Positions 45,397-56,251 of a stretch of DNA of 64,000 bases are shown here, piece after piece. Numbering within the stretch: the stretch's first letter is position 1; each line of letters opens with the position of its first letter. Position numbers and translations under genes: made by a program. This DNA is from Verrucomicrobiota bacterium (GTDB lineage Bacteria; Verrucomicrobiota; Verrucomicrobiia; Opitutales; Opitutaceae), in contig JAEWIY010000107.1 in assembly GCA_023386835.1 (NCBI GenBank), positions 1 to 64,000 of the forward strand, given 5' to 3'. Under the pieces are notes generated by a model. It did not search any database and was not told where the DNA came from. It saw only the letters and a list, made by a program, of their open reading frames with translations.

Positions 45397-46941
45397 ATGG
45401 CGAATGCGGATCCGGCTGCTCCCTCCTCGCGACTGCAACGGCTGTTGGGCGTGGTGGAACGGGTGGGCAACATGTTGCCGCAGCCTGCCACATTATTCGC
45501 CGCCCTGGCGCTGCTTACGCTCTTGTTGTCGGGGCTTTTCGCCGCGATGGGAGTGCAGGTGACGAACCCGGCCAATGGCCAAGTCGTCCAGGCGGTCAGT
45601 TTGATGAACCTGGATGGTTTGCGGCGGATCGTCGCGCAGACGTTGCCCAATTTCATCGCCTTCCCCCCGCTCGGGGTGGTGCTGGTCTGCCTTCTGGGTA
45701 TCGCCGTGGCCGAGCACACCGGGCTGATCGGAGCGGTCGTGCGGCTGCTCGTGCTGACGGCGCCCCGGCGCCTCGTCACGCCGATGGTCGTGTTCGCGGG
45801 GGTGATGTCGAATGCGGGCGGCGACGTCGGTTACGTGCTGCTCATTCCGTTGGCGGCCGCAATCTTCCATGCGGTGGGCCGTCATCCGCTGGCGGGTTTG
45901 GCGGCGGCCTTTGCGGGCGTTTCGGGTGGCTTCAGCGCCAACTTGCTGGTCGGCACGATTGACGTGCTGCTGGCGGGCCTGACCCAAAGTGCGGCGCAGC
46001 TTCTGGACGCGGATTACCACGTCAACGGCTTGGCCAACTACTATTTTATGTTCGTGGCGACGTTCATGGTGACCTTTGGCGGGACGTGGGTGACGAGCCG
46101 CTTTGTGGAGCCCCGGCTCGGCCCGTACACCGGGAACGTGACGGCCGACAAACTCGAGCCGCTCTCGCGCGCCGAGCGGCGGGGCATGTTCTGGGCCGCG
46201 GGCTTCACCGTACTGTTCGCCGGGGTCGTCGTCGCCGGGGTGGTGCCGGAAGGCGGTTTTCTGCGGGATCCCGCGCACCCCGACAACGTTCTCCGCTCCT
46301 ACTTCATCGCGCACTTGGTGCCTTTCATCTTCATCGCCGGTCTCGGCGTCGGGCTGAGCTACGGGCTTGGCGCAGGCAGTGTGCGTTCGGACCGGGATGT
46401 GGTGCGGGGCATGGAAAAGTCGATGGGCACGCTCGGTTCGTACCTGGTGCTGGCTTTCTTCGCCGCGCAGTTCATCGCCTTCTTCAACTGGACGAACCTT
46501 GGTGTGATCCTGGCGGTGAAAGGCGCCGGCCTGATCCAGTCGCTTGGGTTGGAGAGCATGCCGGTGCCATTGATGCTGGCCCTGATCGTGTTCTCCGCCG
46601 CCATCAACCTCCTCATCGGCAGCGCATCGGCCAAGTGGGCGCTGCTCGCGCCGATCTTTGTGCCCATGTTCATGTTGCTGGGGTACTCGCCGGAACTCGT
46701 CCAGGCGGCCTACCGCGTGGGTGACAGCTGCACCAACATCATCACGCCGTTGATGGCGTATTTCCCCCTCATCATCACGTTTGCGCGCCGCTATGAGCCG
46801 GAGGCGGGCATCGGCACGATGATCGCCACCATGCTTCCCTACTCGGTGGTCTTCCTCGTGCTTTGGAGCCTGCTGCTCGTGCTCTGGATCCTGCTCGGAC
46901 TCCCGGTCGGGGTGAACGCCCCATTGTATTTGAATAACTAA
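45397..46941 (+). CDS. AbgT-family transporter
   Basis: A 514-residue inner-membrane carrier of the AbgT family (p-aminobenzoyl-glutamate transporters; MtrF and YdaH export antimetabolites). Typical segments are RVGNMLPQPATLFAALAL, MSNAGGDVGYVLLIPLAAAIFHAVGRHPLAGLAAAFAGVSGG and GSASAKWALLAPIFVPMFMLLG, with the C-terminal ITPLMAYFPLIITFARRY. About eleven to thirteen helices are predicted. Whether it imports pABA-glutamate or pumps out drugs cannot be told. It stands alone between the feo operon (divergent) and the helicase gene. Confidence 0.93.
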   Translation: MANADPAAPSSRLQRLLGVVERVGNMLPQPATLFAALALLTLLLSGLFAAMGVQVTNPANGQVVQAVSLMNLDGLRRIVAQTLPNFIAFPPLGVVLVCLLGIAVAEHTGLIGAVVRLLVLTAPRRLVTPMVVFAGVMSNAGGDVGYVLLIPLAAAIFHAVGRHPLAGLAAAFAGVSGGFSANLLVGTIDVLLAGLTQSAAQLLDADYHVNGLANYYFMFVATFMVTFGGTWVTSRFVEPRLGPYTGNVTADKLEPLSRAERRGMFWAAGFTVLFAGVVVAGVVPEGGFLRDPAHPDNVLRSYFIAHLVPFIFIAGLGVGLSYGLGAGSVRSDRDVVRGMEKSMGTLGSYLVLAFFAAQFIAFFNWTNLGVILAVKGAGLIQSLGLESMPVPLMLALIVFSAAINLLIGSASAKWALLAPIFVPMFMLLGYSPELVQAAYRVGDSCTNIITPLMAYFPLIITFARRYEPEAGIGTMIATMLPYSVVFLVLWSLLLVLWILLGLPVGVNAPLYLNN

Positions 46942-47062
46942 TACGCCGGGAACGGGGCGGCCGGTGCCTTGGCGTCCGATCCCCCCGCTCCCGGGCCGGC
47001 CAATTTGGCGGGACCCCGGCAGGATTTTACCGGTCTGTGGTCCCGTCCCGCTGTCTACCGCC

Positions 47063-50000
47063 ATGATCCTTCCCACGATGCTCGCGCGTCTGCACGCGAG
47101 CCTGGCCCGCGGCCCGGGCCTCAACGCCCGTCCTCACCGCAGCCGCCAGCGCATCGATCTGTGCGAGCTGGAAGCCTTTCGCGGCACGGCGCCCGCGACC
47201 GCGCTCGCCACGATCATGGGGCCACCCGCCCGCCCGGTGGAGTTTCCCGCCCGGGTGCCGGCGTTCCGTCGTCCTGATTCTCCGGATACAGCATGGACGG
47301 AGGCGCAGCGGCTGGCGGCCGGGGCGGCCGAGCATCAGGCGCGGTTGCTGGGCAAGCTGCGCGATATCGCCACCGACGCGACGGACTACTTCAACGATCA
47401 TGGCGAGGATGCGCTGTTTCTCGGCTTTCCGCTGCTCTCCCTGCCCGCGCAAGGAGAGCAGGCCGACGTGTTTCGGCAAAAGGCGTTGCTCGCGCCGGTC
47501 ATGCTGCTGCCGGTGACGTTGCGGGTGCGGCTGGGGCCGCGGCCCGGCGTGACGCTGGAGCCGCGCGGCGACGGAGCGGATCTTGTTTTGGCAAACCCGG
47601 CGTTGCTCGCCTGGATCGAGCAGCAGACCGGGGTGGACACCGACGAGTTGTTTGCCGACGAGAGTGGCGAGGACCCGTGGCGCGAGATGCGGGAAGTGCT
47701 CGCACTCGTGGGACGCGCGACAGGTTTGGAGGAGCACCAGTGGACGTTCTCGCCAGAGACGGTATTGCAACCGGTGCCGAGGACCGACGCCCTGCCACCT
47801 GAACCGGCGCTCCTGCCGGGCGCGGTGTTGGGCCTGTTCCCACTGACCAATCCGGGGTTGGTGCGCGACACGAAGTGGATGATCGAGCACGAGGCGGAGT
47901 TGCGGCTGCCGGCACGCTCATTCGTGACGCCGGAAGTGTTGCGGCCACCTGCTCCCGCGGACGCCGCAGTGCCTGAACCGCCGCCGTCCGAACCGCCGCC
48001 GCAGCTCTCCGACCAGGGTGAGGTCAATCTGGTGGCCAAAGCGGATCCGTGTCAGGCCGCGGCTGTGGCCTGCGCGCGCAGCAGCTCCGCTTTGGTCATC
48101 CACGGCCCTCCCGGCACGGGCAAGAGCCAGACCATCACCAACATCATTGGCGATCACCTCAGTCGCGGCGAACGCGTGCTCTTGGTGTGTGACAAACGCA
48201 CCGCGCTCGATGTCGTCAAATACCGGTTGGATGGCATGGGTTTGGGCGGGCTTTGCGGCGTGATTCATGACCCGCAGTACGACCGGCGGAACCTGTACCT
48301 CGGGTTGCGGGAGCGGCTGGAAGCGTTGACAGAGCAGGAGCCGGTGGCTGATCCGTCGCGTTCACTGCAGCGATTGACCACTCGCGTGCAGGCGCTCGAT
48401 GCCGAGCTGCGAAGTGCCTTCGAAAGCCTGCACCGGGCGGATGCGGAAGGGGCGTCGTTTCACGAGCAGGTCGGCCGCTGGCTGGAACTCACGAGCGACG
48501 GTGTGACCGAGTTGCCGGAAGCGGAGGAACTGAGCGCAGAGCTGCTCGCGAATCACCGGGCCGATGCAGAGGAGGTCCTCTTGCGGGCTGGCCGGTCGCG
48601 CTGGCACGAGAACCCGTATCGAGGCCGCGTCGGCATGACGCTTGGGCAGTGGCTCGCGTTGGCGCCGGGTACCGTGGAGCGTCAGCTGGAGGCGTCCACG
48701 AGACTGGCGGCGAAGGCCGACGATCTGCGGCGCCCCGAGATTCCGCCGTTGGACCCCGGCGCGCGCTTGGAACTGCAGGCGGAGCAGCGTCGTGCCATTG
48801 CGGATACCATGCGGAGGCTCGTGCGCGCCGGAGAACCGGACGTGGCCGCGGTGCTGGCGGCAGGTTTGACGCTGGATGAACAGACCGCGTTTGCCGCGCT
48901 CGAACAGCAGCCGTCGGGTGCCCTGGCGCCGCTGGACCAGGAGCTGGTCTTGCAGCTCGGGGGGTCCTGGCCGGCGCTGGCGGAGCTGAATGCGAGGCTG
49001 ACCGCGCTGGACACGTGGAGCGAGTTCGGCTCGGGATTGCGCGGCTGGTTCGCCTTCGCGGAGAAGAAAGCCGCGGCGGAAGCGCTCGCGCCGCTCGGCC
49101 TGCCCCGGACCCCGGAGGCGGTGCAGCGCGCGCGGATGTTCTACCAAGGTCTGAAGGCGCGCTGGCTCTGGAGCGTGTGGTGGCACCGCAAGCTGGGGCG
49201 CGAGACGCACGACCTGCTGAAGGACGAGCGGCTGGTGCAGCTTCGGCAGTTGCTGGAGCTCGTGAACGAGCTGCGCGAACAACTCGCCGCGACAAAGTTA
49301 CCGTCACTGCCATCGGCCGTCTGGGCAATGTGTGGGAAGCCGGTTGGGACTGCGGAGGTGTGGATCACCGCGCTCGTTGATACGGCCGAACAAGCCGAGG
49401 CGCTCCTGGCGTTGCGCGAACACCTGGATGGAATCGGTTTGTTCACGGCGGAGGCGCTCGCGTCGGAGGTGGCGAGTTGGTGCGGCGGTGGCTCGGCCCA
49501 AGGGAGCGTCAGCGCATGGCTGGACGCGGCGGGCACATTGGACGAAGTGATCCGCCTGACTGAACGGCTCGCAACAACGCCGGAGGGTGTCGCAACGTGC
49601 GCCCTCGCGGCGGCGCGGATCGGGATGAGCTGGCCCGAGGCACAGCGGGCCTTCGAACGTGGTGTACTGGCCGGCTCAATACGGCGGCGCCTGCGCCACG
49701 ACCCGGTGCTGGCACAGGTGGACTCACAGCGCGTCGAGGCAGCGTTTAATGAGCTGGGAGAACGCCTGAACGAGCGGCAGGTGTTGGTTCGCTCGCAAAT
49801 CCTGCATCTCTGGGATGGTCGGATGCGCGCGCGTCTCGTGGCGACGGGTGGGCAGCGGCTGACGCCGCTGGCGGCAGCGTTGCGCACGCGGTTGCTCGTA
49901 CGAGGCAAACGGGCGCTGAAGTTGCGGCAGATGATTGCGGCGGGGGCAGAGATGCCCGGGGGCGATCCGCTGTTTGACGTGTGTCCGGTCTGGATGGCGA

Positions 50001-51373
50001 GTCCTGCCACGGTCGCCCAGATTTTCCCGCGTGAGCCGTTGTTCGACGTGGTGGTTTTCGATGAGGCCAGCCAGTGCCGGCTCGAGGAAGCGCTGCCCGT
50101 TCTGCTTCGGGGGAAACGGGTCGTGGTGGCTGGTGATCCGCGGCAGCTGCCGCCTACCCGCTTCTTCGAACAGGGGTTCGCGGAGAGTGACGAAGGCTCT
50201 GCTGAGACCGCGGAGGAGGTGTTCGTGCAACAGCAGAGCGAGGCCGAGGACCTGTTGACGGCCGCGTTGAACCTGGATGTGCGACAGGCGTATCTGGATG
50301 TGCACTACCGGTCTCGTCACCAGGCGCTGATCGGCTACTCCAACGAGGCGTTTTATGGCGGGCGGCTGCAACCGTTGCCCGTTCACCCTGGATCGACGCC
50401 AGGGATGAAGCCGATCCAATTGGTGCGGGTTGATGGAACGTATGGCGAGAGAGGCAATCCGGCGGAGGCCAAGGAGGCCGCGAAGCTGGTGCGTGAGCTC
50501 CTGGCCCGGGCTGAGCCGCCGTCGATCGGCATCGCCTGTTTCAACCTCCCCCAGCGTGATCTGATTCTGGACGCGTTAGACGAGCTGGCGGACGCGGACC
50601 CTGCGTTCGCGGAGCAGTTGCGGCAGGCGCGCGAACGCCGCGGTCGGGACTCGTTTGAAGGGCTTTTTGTGAAGAACCTGGAGAACGTGCAGGGGGACGA
50701 GCGGGATCACATGATCATCAGCACAACCTTCGGTCCGGACAAGGGAGGCAAGTTCCGCCGCAACTTTGGCGCGCTCTCCCAACCTGGCGGCGAACGTCGG
50801 TTGAATGTGCTGGTGACGCGAGCGCGCGAACAGGTGCACGTGCTGACGTCGATTCCCCGCGACGAATATTCGTCCGTGACGGCCGTGCCAACCGGAACCG
50901 GACGTCACCATCTGTATGGCTATTTGAACTACAGCGAGCGTGCCAGTCGTGCCTTGGAGGTGAGGCCGGACGAGCCGCGCCCTGAGGCGACCCGCTGCAT
51001 CGTGCAGCCAACCGTTCAGGCGTCGGCGGCCGCACGATCGGTTGGTCGTGAGTTGTGGCAGAAGCACGGCGTCGGCTCGATCGTGCACTGGGGCAATGAG
51101 GGATTCATGATCGACGTGGCGTTGCACAGCCGCGGTGGTCTCACGGTCGGTGTGCTGATTGATTTCAACCGCTATCGCCGCACGCCGGATTCGATCGCCT
51201 GGGAGTTGTTTCGCACCGGTATCCTGCGAGGCCAAGGCTGGGAGTTGCAGCGGCTGTGGACCCCGCAGCTGTTCCGCGATCTGGGGACGCAGCTGGCGGC
51301 TATGTCGTCGCACCCGACTCTGCGTAGGGAGAAAGCCGCTACCGATCAGGCCGACGCGACTCCGAAGGCATAA
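47063..51373 (+). CDS. DUF4011-like / SF1 helicase / Vsr-like nuclease protein
   Basis: A 1,436-residue protein from the ATG at 47063. Residues about 100-200 resemble the DUF4011 helicase-associated domain (GEDALFLGFPLL, LLAPVMLLPVTLRVR). A superfamily 1 helicase follows: Walker A GPPGTGKS at 348-355, a long helical insertion (about 450-900), Walker B DEAS at 1000-1003, motif III AGDPRQLPPT and a C-terminal RecA part ending in LNVLVTRAREQVHVL. The last 100 residues (FMIDVALHSRG with D1351, VGVLIDFNRYRR with D1367, GILRGQGWELQRLW) look like a Vsr/MTES_1575-type endonuclease fold. Similar DUF4011-helicase-Vsr proteins have been reported as single-gene phage defence; the role here is inference. 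Confidence 0.8.
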   Translation: MILPTMLARLHASLARGPGLNARPHRSRQRIDLCELEAFRGTAPATALATIMGPPARPVEFPARVPAFRRPDSPDTAWTEAQRLAAGAAEHQARLLGKLRDIATDATDYFNDHGEDALFLGFPLLSLPAQGEQADVFRQKALLAPVMLLPVTLRVRLGPRPGVTLEPRGDGADLVLANPALLAWIEQQTGVDTDELFADESGEDPWREMREVLALVGRATGLEEHQWTFSPETVLQPVPRTDALPPEPALLPGAVLGLFPLTNPGLVRDTKWMIEHEAELRLPARSFVTPEVLRPPAPADAAVPEPPPSEPPPQLSDQGEVNLVAKADPCQAAAVACARSSSALVIHGPPGTGKSQTITNIIGDHLSRGERVLLVCDKRTALDVVKYRLDGMGLGGLCGVIHDPQYDRRNLYLGLRERLEALTEQEPVADPSRSLQRLTTRVQALDAELRSAFESLHRADAEGASFHEQVGRWLELTSDGVTELPEAEELSAELLANHRADAEEVLLRAGRSRWHENPYRGRVGMTLGQWLALAPGTVERQLEASTRLAAKADDLRRPEIPPLDPGARLELQAEQRRAIADTMRRLVRAGEPDVAAVLAAGLTLDEQTAFAALEQQPSGALAPLDQELVLQLGGSWPALAELNARLTALDTWSEFGSGLRGWFAFAEKKAAAEALAPLGLPRTPEAVQRARMFYQGLKARWLWSVWWHRKLGRETHDLLKDERLVQLRQLLELVNELREQLAATKLPSLPSAVWAMCGKPVGTAEVWITALVDTAEQAEALLALREHLDGIGLFTAEALASEVASWCGGGSAQGSVSAWLDAAGTLDEVIRLTERLATTPEGVATCALAAARIGMSWPEAQRAFERGVLAGSIRRRLRHDPVLAQVDSQRVEAAFNELGERLNERQVLVRSQILHLWDGRMRARLVATGGQRLTPLAAALRTRLLVRGKRALKLRQMIAAGAEMPGGDPLFDVCPVWMASPATVAQIFPREPLFDVVVFDEASQCRLEEALPVLLRGKRVVVAGDPRQLPPTRFFEQGFAESDEGSAETAEEVFVQQQSEAEDLLTAALNLDVRQAYLDVHYRSRHQALIGYSNEAFYGGRLQPLPVHPGSTPGMKPIQLVRVDGTYGERGNPAEAKEAAKLVRELLARAEPPSIGIACFNLPQRDLILDALDELADADPAFAEQLRQARERRGRDSFEGLFVKNLENVQGDERDHMIISTTFGPDKGGKFRRNFGALSQPGGERRLNVLVTRAREQVHVLTSIPRDEYSSVTAVPTGTGRHHLYGYLNYSERASRALEVRPDEPRPEATRCIVQPTVQASAAARSVGRELWQKHGVGSIVHWGNEGFMIDVALHSRGGLTVGVLIDFNRYRRTPDSIAWELFRTGILRGQGWELQRLWTPQLFRDLGTQLAAMSSHPTLRREKAATDQADATPKA

Positions 51374-51375
51374 AA

Positions 51376-51399
51376 AAGGCCCACCTTCGGGTGGGCCTT
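51376..51399 (-). terminator. Terminator of the ATP synthase operon
   Basis: Perfect 10-bp stem AAGGCCCACC/GGTGGGCCTT with a TTCG tetraloop, followed on the minus strand by a T-run (CCTTTTTTA). It lies 27 bases after the atpC stop. It also follows the helicase stop on the plus strand by 2 bases and may serve both, but the U-tract is on the atp side. Confidence 0.9.
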
Positions 51400-51425
51400 C
51401 GGGAAGAGGAGGCGGAGTTTGCCTC

Positions 51426-51836
51426 TTAACGCCGGGTGCGGCGTTTGACGCCGAGCTGCGCCACGGAGAAGCGGACAATGCCTTCGAGGCGCTCCACTTC
51501 GGCCGGGTCGAGGTCCTTCGCACCACGCAGGGCTTCCTGCGCGCGCTGGATCGCGGTCTCCACTGCGCTCTCGTCGATCTTGGCCTCCTCGATGGCGTTT
51601 TCCGCCAGGATCGAGACCTTGTCACCGATGATTTCGGCGAAGCCGTCGCCGACGATGAGCGTATCCGTGCGACCATTCTTGGTCACGCGCAGCTCGCCGT
51701 CCACGACCTGGGTCAGCAGCGGGATGTGCCCGGGCAGGATCCCGATCTCACCGGTGACGGTCGGGATGACGACCGTCTCGATGGTGTCGGAGTACACCCG
51801 GGCCTCGGGCGTGACGATTTCGAGCGTGAGAGGCAT
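51426..51836 (-). CDS. atpC: ATP synthase epsilon subunit
   Basis: Central-stalk subunit of F1, 136 residues. N-terminal beta-sandwich PLTLEIVTPEARVYSDTIETVVIPTVTGEIGILPGHIPLL is typical. The C-terminal helical part (EEAKIDESAVETAIQRAQEAL) can act as a brake on ATP hydrolysis in the family. Last gene of the operon, 4 bases after the atpD stop. Confidence 0.97.
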   Translation of the reverse strand: MPLTLEIVTPEARVYSDTIETVVIPTVTGEIGILPGHIPLLTQVVDGELRVTKNGRTDTLIVGDGFAEIIGDKVSILAENAIEEAKIDESAVETAIQRAQEALRGAKDLDPAEVERLEGIVRFSVAQLGVKRRTRR

Positions 51837-51840
51837 CGGG

Positions 51841-53259
51841 TTATTTCTTGCCCGCGGCGGCGAGCACCTCGTCGATGCCGCCCTTCATGTAGAAGTCACC
51901 CTCGGCCACGTGGTCGAGCTCACCGTTCAGGATCATCTTGAAGCCGCGCACGGTTTCCTTGACCGACACGTACTTGCCCGGTGAGCCGGTGAAGACTTCG
52001 GCGACGTGGAACGGCTGTGAGAGGAAGCGCTGGATCTTGCGGGCGCGATAGACCGTCTGCTTGTCCTCGGGCGAGAGTTCGTCGAGACCGAGAATCGCGA
52101 TGATGTCCTGCAGGTCCTTGTAACGCTGCAGCACGCGCTGCACTTCACGAGCGACCTGGTAGTGTTCGTCACCCACGACGGACGGCTCGAGCGCCTTTGA
52201 CACCGAGGCGAGCGGGTCCACGGCTGGGTAGATGCCGAGCTCCGCGATCGAACGCTCGAGCACGATGGTGGAGTCGAGGTGGGCGAAGGTGTTCGCCGGG
52301 GCGGGATCGGTCAGGTCGTCCGCGGGCACGTACACCGCCTGGAAGGAGGTGATGGAGCCCTTCTTCGTCGAGGTGATGCGTTCCTGCAGGGCGCCCATCT
52401 CATTGGCGAGGGTCGGCTGATAACCGACGGCGGACGGCGAGCGTCCCAGCAGCGCGGATACCTCCGAACCGGCCTGGGAGAAACGGAAGATGTTGTCGAC
52501 GAAGAGCAGCACGTCCTGGTTCTTCTCGTCGCGGAAGTATTCCGTCATCGCGAGGGCCGAGAGGGCGACGCGCATACGGGCGCCTGGCGGCTCGTTCATC
52601 TGGCCGTACACGAGCGCGACCTTGGACTTGCTGAGGTCCTTCTGGTCGATGACGCCGGCTTCCGACATTTCGTGGTAAAGGTCGTTGCCCTCACGGGAGC
52701 GCTCACCCACGCCGGCGAACACGGAATAACCACCGTGTGCCTTGGCGATGTTGTTGATCAGCTCCATGATCACGACAGTCTTGCCGACACCGGCACCACC
52801 GAACGCACCGACCTTGCCGCCCTTGGTGAAGGGCGCGATGAGGTCGATGACCTTGATGCCCGTCTCGAGGATCTGCGCCTTGGTGTCCTGGTCGACCAGG
52901 GCGGGCGCCGCACGGTGAATCGGGTACTTCTTCTCGTGGGGAACCGGGCCGCGGCCGTCCACCGGGGCGCCGGTGACGTCGAAGATGCGACCGAGCACGC
53001 CTTCACCGACGGGCACGGAAATGGGGGCGCCGGTATCCGCAACGGTCATACCGCGCTTCAGGCCCTCGGAGGAGGACATGGCGATGGCACGGGCGACGCC
53101 GCTGCCGAGGTGCTGCTGGATCTCGAGAGTGAGCAGTTCGCGCTTGCCGGAGACATCGAACTCCACCGTCAGCGCCTGATAGATCGGCGGGATGGCCGAC
53201 TCGGCGAACTGGACGTCGACGACGGGGCCGATGACTTGGACAATCTTGCCAGTATTCAT
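51841..53259 (-). CDS. atpD: ATP synthase beta subunit
   Basis: Catalytic F1 subunit, 472 residues. The P-loop GGAGVGKTV, the catalytic Glu region (GVGERSREGNDLYHEM), and LLFVDNIFRFSQAGSEVSALLGRSPSAVGYQPTLA are present. The start codon is not preceded by a Shine-Dalgarno motif; the DNA reads CCTCCTT there on the coding strand. Located 29 bases after atpG. Confidence 0.99.
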   Translation of the reverse strand: MNTGKIVQVIGPVVDVQFAESAIPPIYQALTVEFDVSGKRELLTLEIQQHLGSGVARAIAMSSSEGLKRGMTVADTGAPISVPVGEGVLGRIFDVTGAPVDGRGPVPHEKKYPIHRAAPALVDQDTKAQILETGIKVIDLIAPFTKGGKVGAFGGAGVGKTVVIMELINNIAKAHGGYSVFAGVGERSREGNDLYHEMSEAGVIDQKDLSKSKVALVYGQMNEPPGARMRVALSALAMTEYFRDEKNQDVLLFVDNIFRFSQAGSEVSALLGRSPSAVGYQPTLANEMGALQERITSTKKGSITSFQAVYVPADDLTDPAPANTFAHLDSTIVLERSIAELGIYPAVDPLASVSKALEPSVVGDEHYQVAREVQRVLQRYKDLQDIIAILGLDELSPEDKQTVYRARKIQRFLSQPFHVAEVFTGSPGKYVSVKETVRGFKMILNGELDHVAEGDFYMKGGIDEVLAAAGKK

Positions 53260-53288
53260 TTCGAAAGGAGGAAGTGGGGACGGAGGCG

Positions 53289-54167
53289 TTAGGCCGCGGC
53301 GAACTGGGCGGCGGCGATTTCGAGAATTTCCTGCGTGATGGCGGCTTGGCGCGCCTTGTTGTACTCGAGCGTGAGGTCGCCGAGGAGTTTGGTCGCATTA
53401 TCCTTGGCCGTCTTCATGGCGACCATGCGGGCGCTGTGTTCCGACGCCTTGGCACTCAGCGCGAGCTGGTAGAGGTGGCGGTTGATGTAGAACGGCAGGA
53501 GCGCCTCCAGCACCGCCTGGGCGCTGGGTTCGAAGAGCATCGTGCGTGTATCCGCGGCGGGACGACTAGCGCCGCCGGCGGCTGACTGCACCTGTTCGAC
53601 GAACTGACGCAGGTTGTCCAGCGGCAGAACCGGACGCAGGGTCGGTTCCTGTACGAGCGTGTTCCGGAAGCGCGGATAGATCACCTCGATCGTATCGATC
53701 GTACCCTCGAGGAAGAGCTTGATCATGTACTCGCCGATGACCTTGACCTCGCTGAAGGAGACGCGGTCGGTGACGGCAAAGTCTGCGAGCACGTCACGCT
53801 TGGTGCGGGCGAGGAACTGCGCGCCCTTGCGGCCGACGACGACAAACTTGGCGGGGGTCTGGATGTCGGTGACCAGCTTGAACAGGTTGGAGTTCAGGGG
53901 ACCGGCCAGACCCTTGTCGGTCGTGATGAGAAGGATGCCGCGGGTGCGGACCTCGCGCTGCTGCAGGAACGGATGGTAGGACGCATCCACGCGCGGGGCG
54001 AGGGCGCCAAGCATGTCGGCCATCAGCTGAGCGTAGGGACGGCCGGCGAGCGCGGAGGCTTGCGCCTTCTTCATCTTCGACGCCGCCACGAGCTCCATCG
54101 CCTTCGTGATCTGGCGCGTGTTCTTTACGGACTTGATTCGCCGTCGAATGTCGCGGGTGGATGCCAT
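53289..54167 (-). CDS. atpG: ATP synthase gamma subunit
   Basis: Rotating central shaft of F1, 292 residues. The N-terminus ASTRDIRRRIKSVKNTRQITKAMELVAASKMKKAQ and the C-terminal MVAMKTAKDNATKLLGDLTLEYNKARQAAITQEILEI are diagnostic. A 94-base gap with a 9-bp stem-loop separates it from atpA. Confidence 0.98.
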   Translation of the reverse strand: MASTRDIRRRIKSVKNTRQITKAMELVAASKMKKAQASALAGRPYAQLMADMLGALAPRVDASYHPFLQQREVRTRGILLITTDKGLAGPLNSNLFKLVTDIQTPAKFVVVGRKGAQFLARTKRDVLADFAVTDRVSFSEVKVIGEYMIKLFLEGTIDTIEVIYPRFRNTLVQEPTLRPVLPLDNLRQFVEQVQSAAGGASRPAADTRTMLFEPSAQAVLEALLPFYINRHLYQLALSAKASEHSARMVAMKTAKDNATKLLGDLTLEYNKARQAAITQEILEIAAAQFAAA

Positions 54168-54195
54168 CGAAGTCTAGTTTTGGGCCGCGAGGGTA

Positions 54196-54230
54196 CGCAG
54201 GAGCGTTAAGGAAGTGGATTGGCTCCTGCG
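54196..54230 (-). other. Intercistronic stem-loop between atpA and atpG
   Basis: Perfect 9-bp inverted repeat CGCAGGAGC ... GCTCCTGCG around a 17-base loop, in the gap between atpA and atpG. No U-run follows, so it is more likely an mRNA processing, stability or translation element than a terminator. Confidence 0.55.
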
Positions 54231-54261
54231 CATCAAAAACCTCTGGGCGGCGACTGCAGTC

Positions 54262-55788
<1,527 letters not shown>

Positions 55789-55837
55789 GAGCGCTTCGCG
55801 CTGGGTTGGATGTTAAAAGGGAAAGTTAAGCGGGGTG

Positions 55838-56233
55838 TCAGACCGTGCCGGCGAGGGCGTCGAGCTGGCCGGCGACCGAAGACTCGTAGATATCGTCAGC
55901 CACCCGGACGCGGAGTCCGGCGATGAGATTCTGATTGGGCTCGGCCACTGCCGTGATCGGGCGGCCGTAGCGTTGGGACATCGCGGTGGCGATGGAGCGA
56001 AGGATGTCGTCGCTCACCGGACCGGCGTGTTCCACCACGGCGCGAGACTTGGCCAACTCGTTGGCGATGCCTCGGTAATAGGCACGCAGGACGAGCAGCG
56101 GATGCGCCGGCCGGTGCTTTTCCACGTACTCCAGCACGCCAGCGACCCGCTCGGGCGAAACCACGCCGTCGACGAGGCTGAGCTGGACGAGTTGCCGGGC
56201 GAATTGCTGGGCCTGCTTGGTCTGGCTGGGCAT
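55838..56233 (-). CDS. atpH: ATP synthase delta subunit (short form)
   Basis: Peripheral-stalk subunit joining F1 to b. At 131 residues it is clearly shorter than the usual about 175-180. It keeps the helical core (QTKQAQQFARQLVQLSLVDGVVSPERVAGVL, VLRAYYRGIANELAKSRAVVEHAGPVSD) and the C-terminal AEPNQNLIAGLRVRVADDIYESSVAGQLDAL, which matches the family end (AGxxIRVGDxxxDxSVxGxLxxL). The N-terminal helical bundle appears shortened. Assignment rests on the C-terminus and the operon position between atpF and atpA. Confidence 0.9.
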   Translation of the reverse strand: MPSQTKQAQQFARQLVQLSLVDGVVSPERVAGVLEYVEKHRPAHPLLVLRAYYRGIANELAKSRAVVEHAGPVSDDILRSIATAMSQRYGRPITAVAEPNQNLIAGLRVRVADDIYESSVAGQLDALAGTV

Positions 56234-56251
56234 GGGAGACGGGCGGGGCGC

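Noticed and set aside
45493..47124. 543-residue open frame antisense to the AbgT gene
   Set aside because: His/Arg/Glu-rich antisense translation, typical of GC-rich transporter shadows.
53259..53289. AAGGAGG on the plus strand next to atpD
   Set aside because: It is on the wrong strand for atpD and no plus-strand gene starts there; chance.
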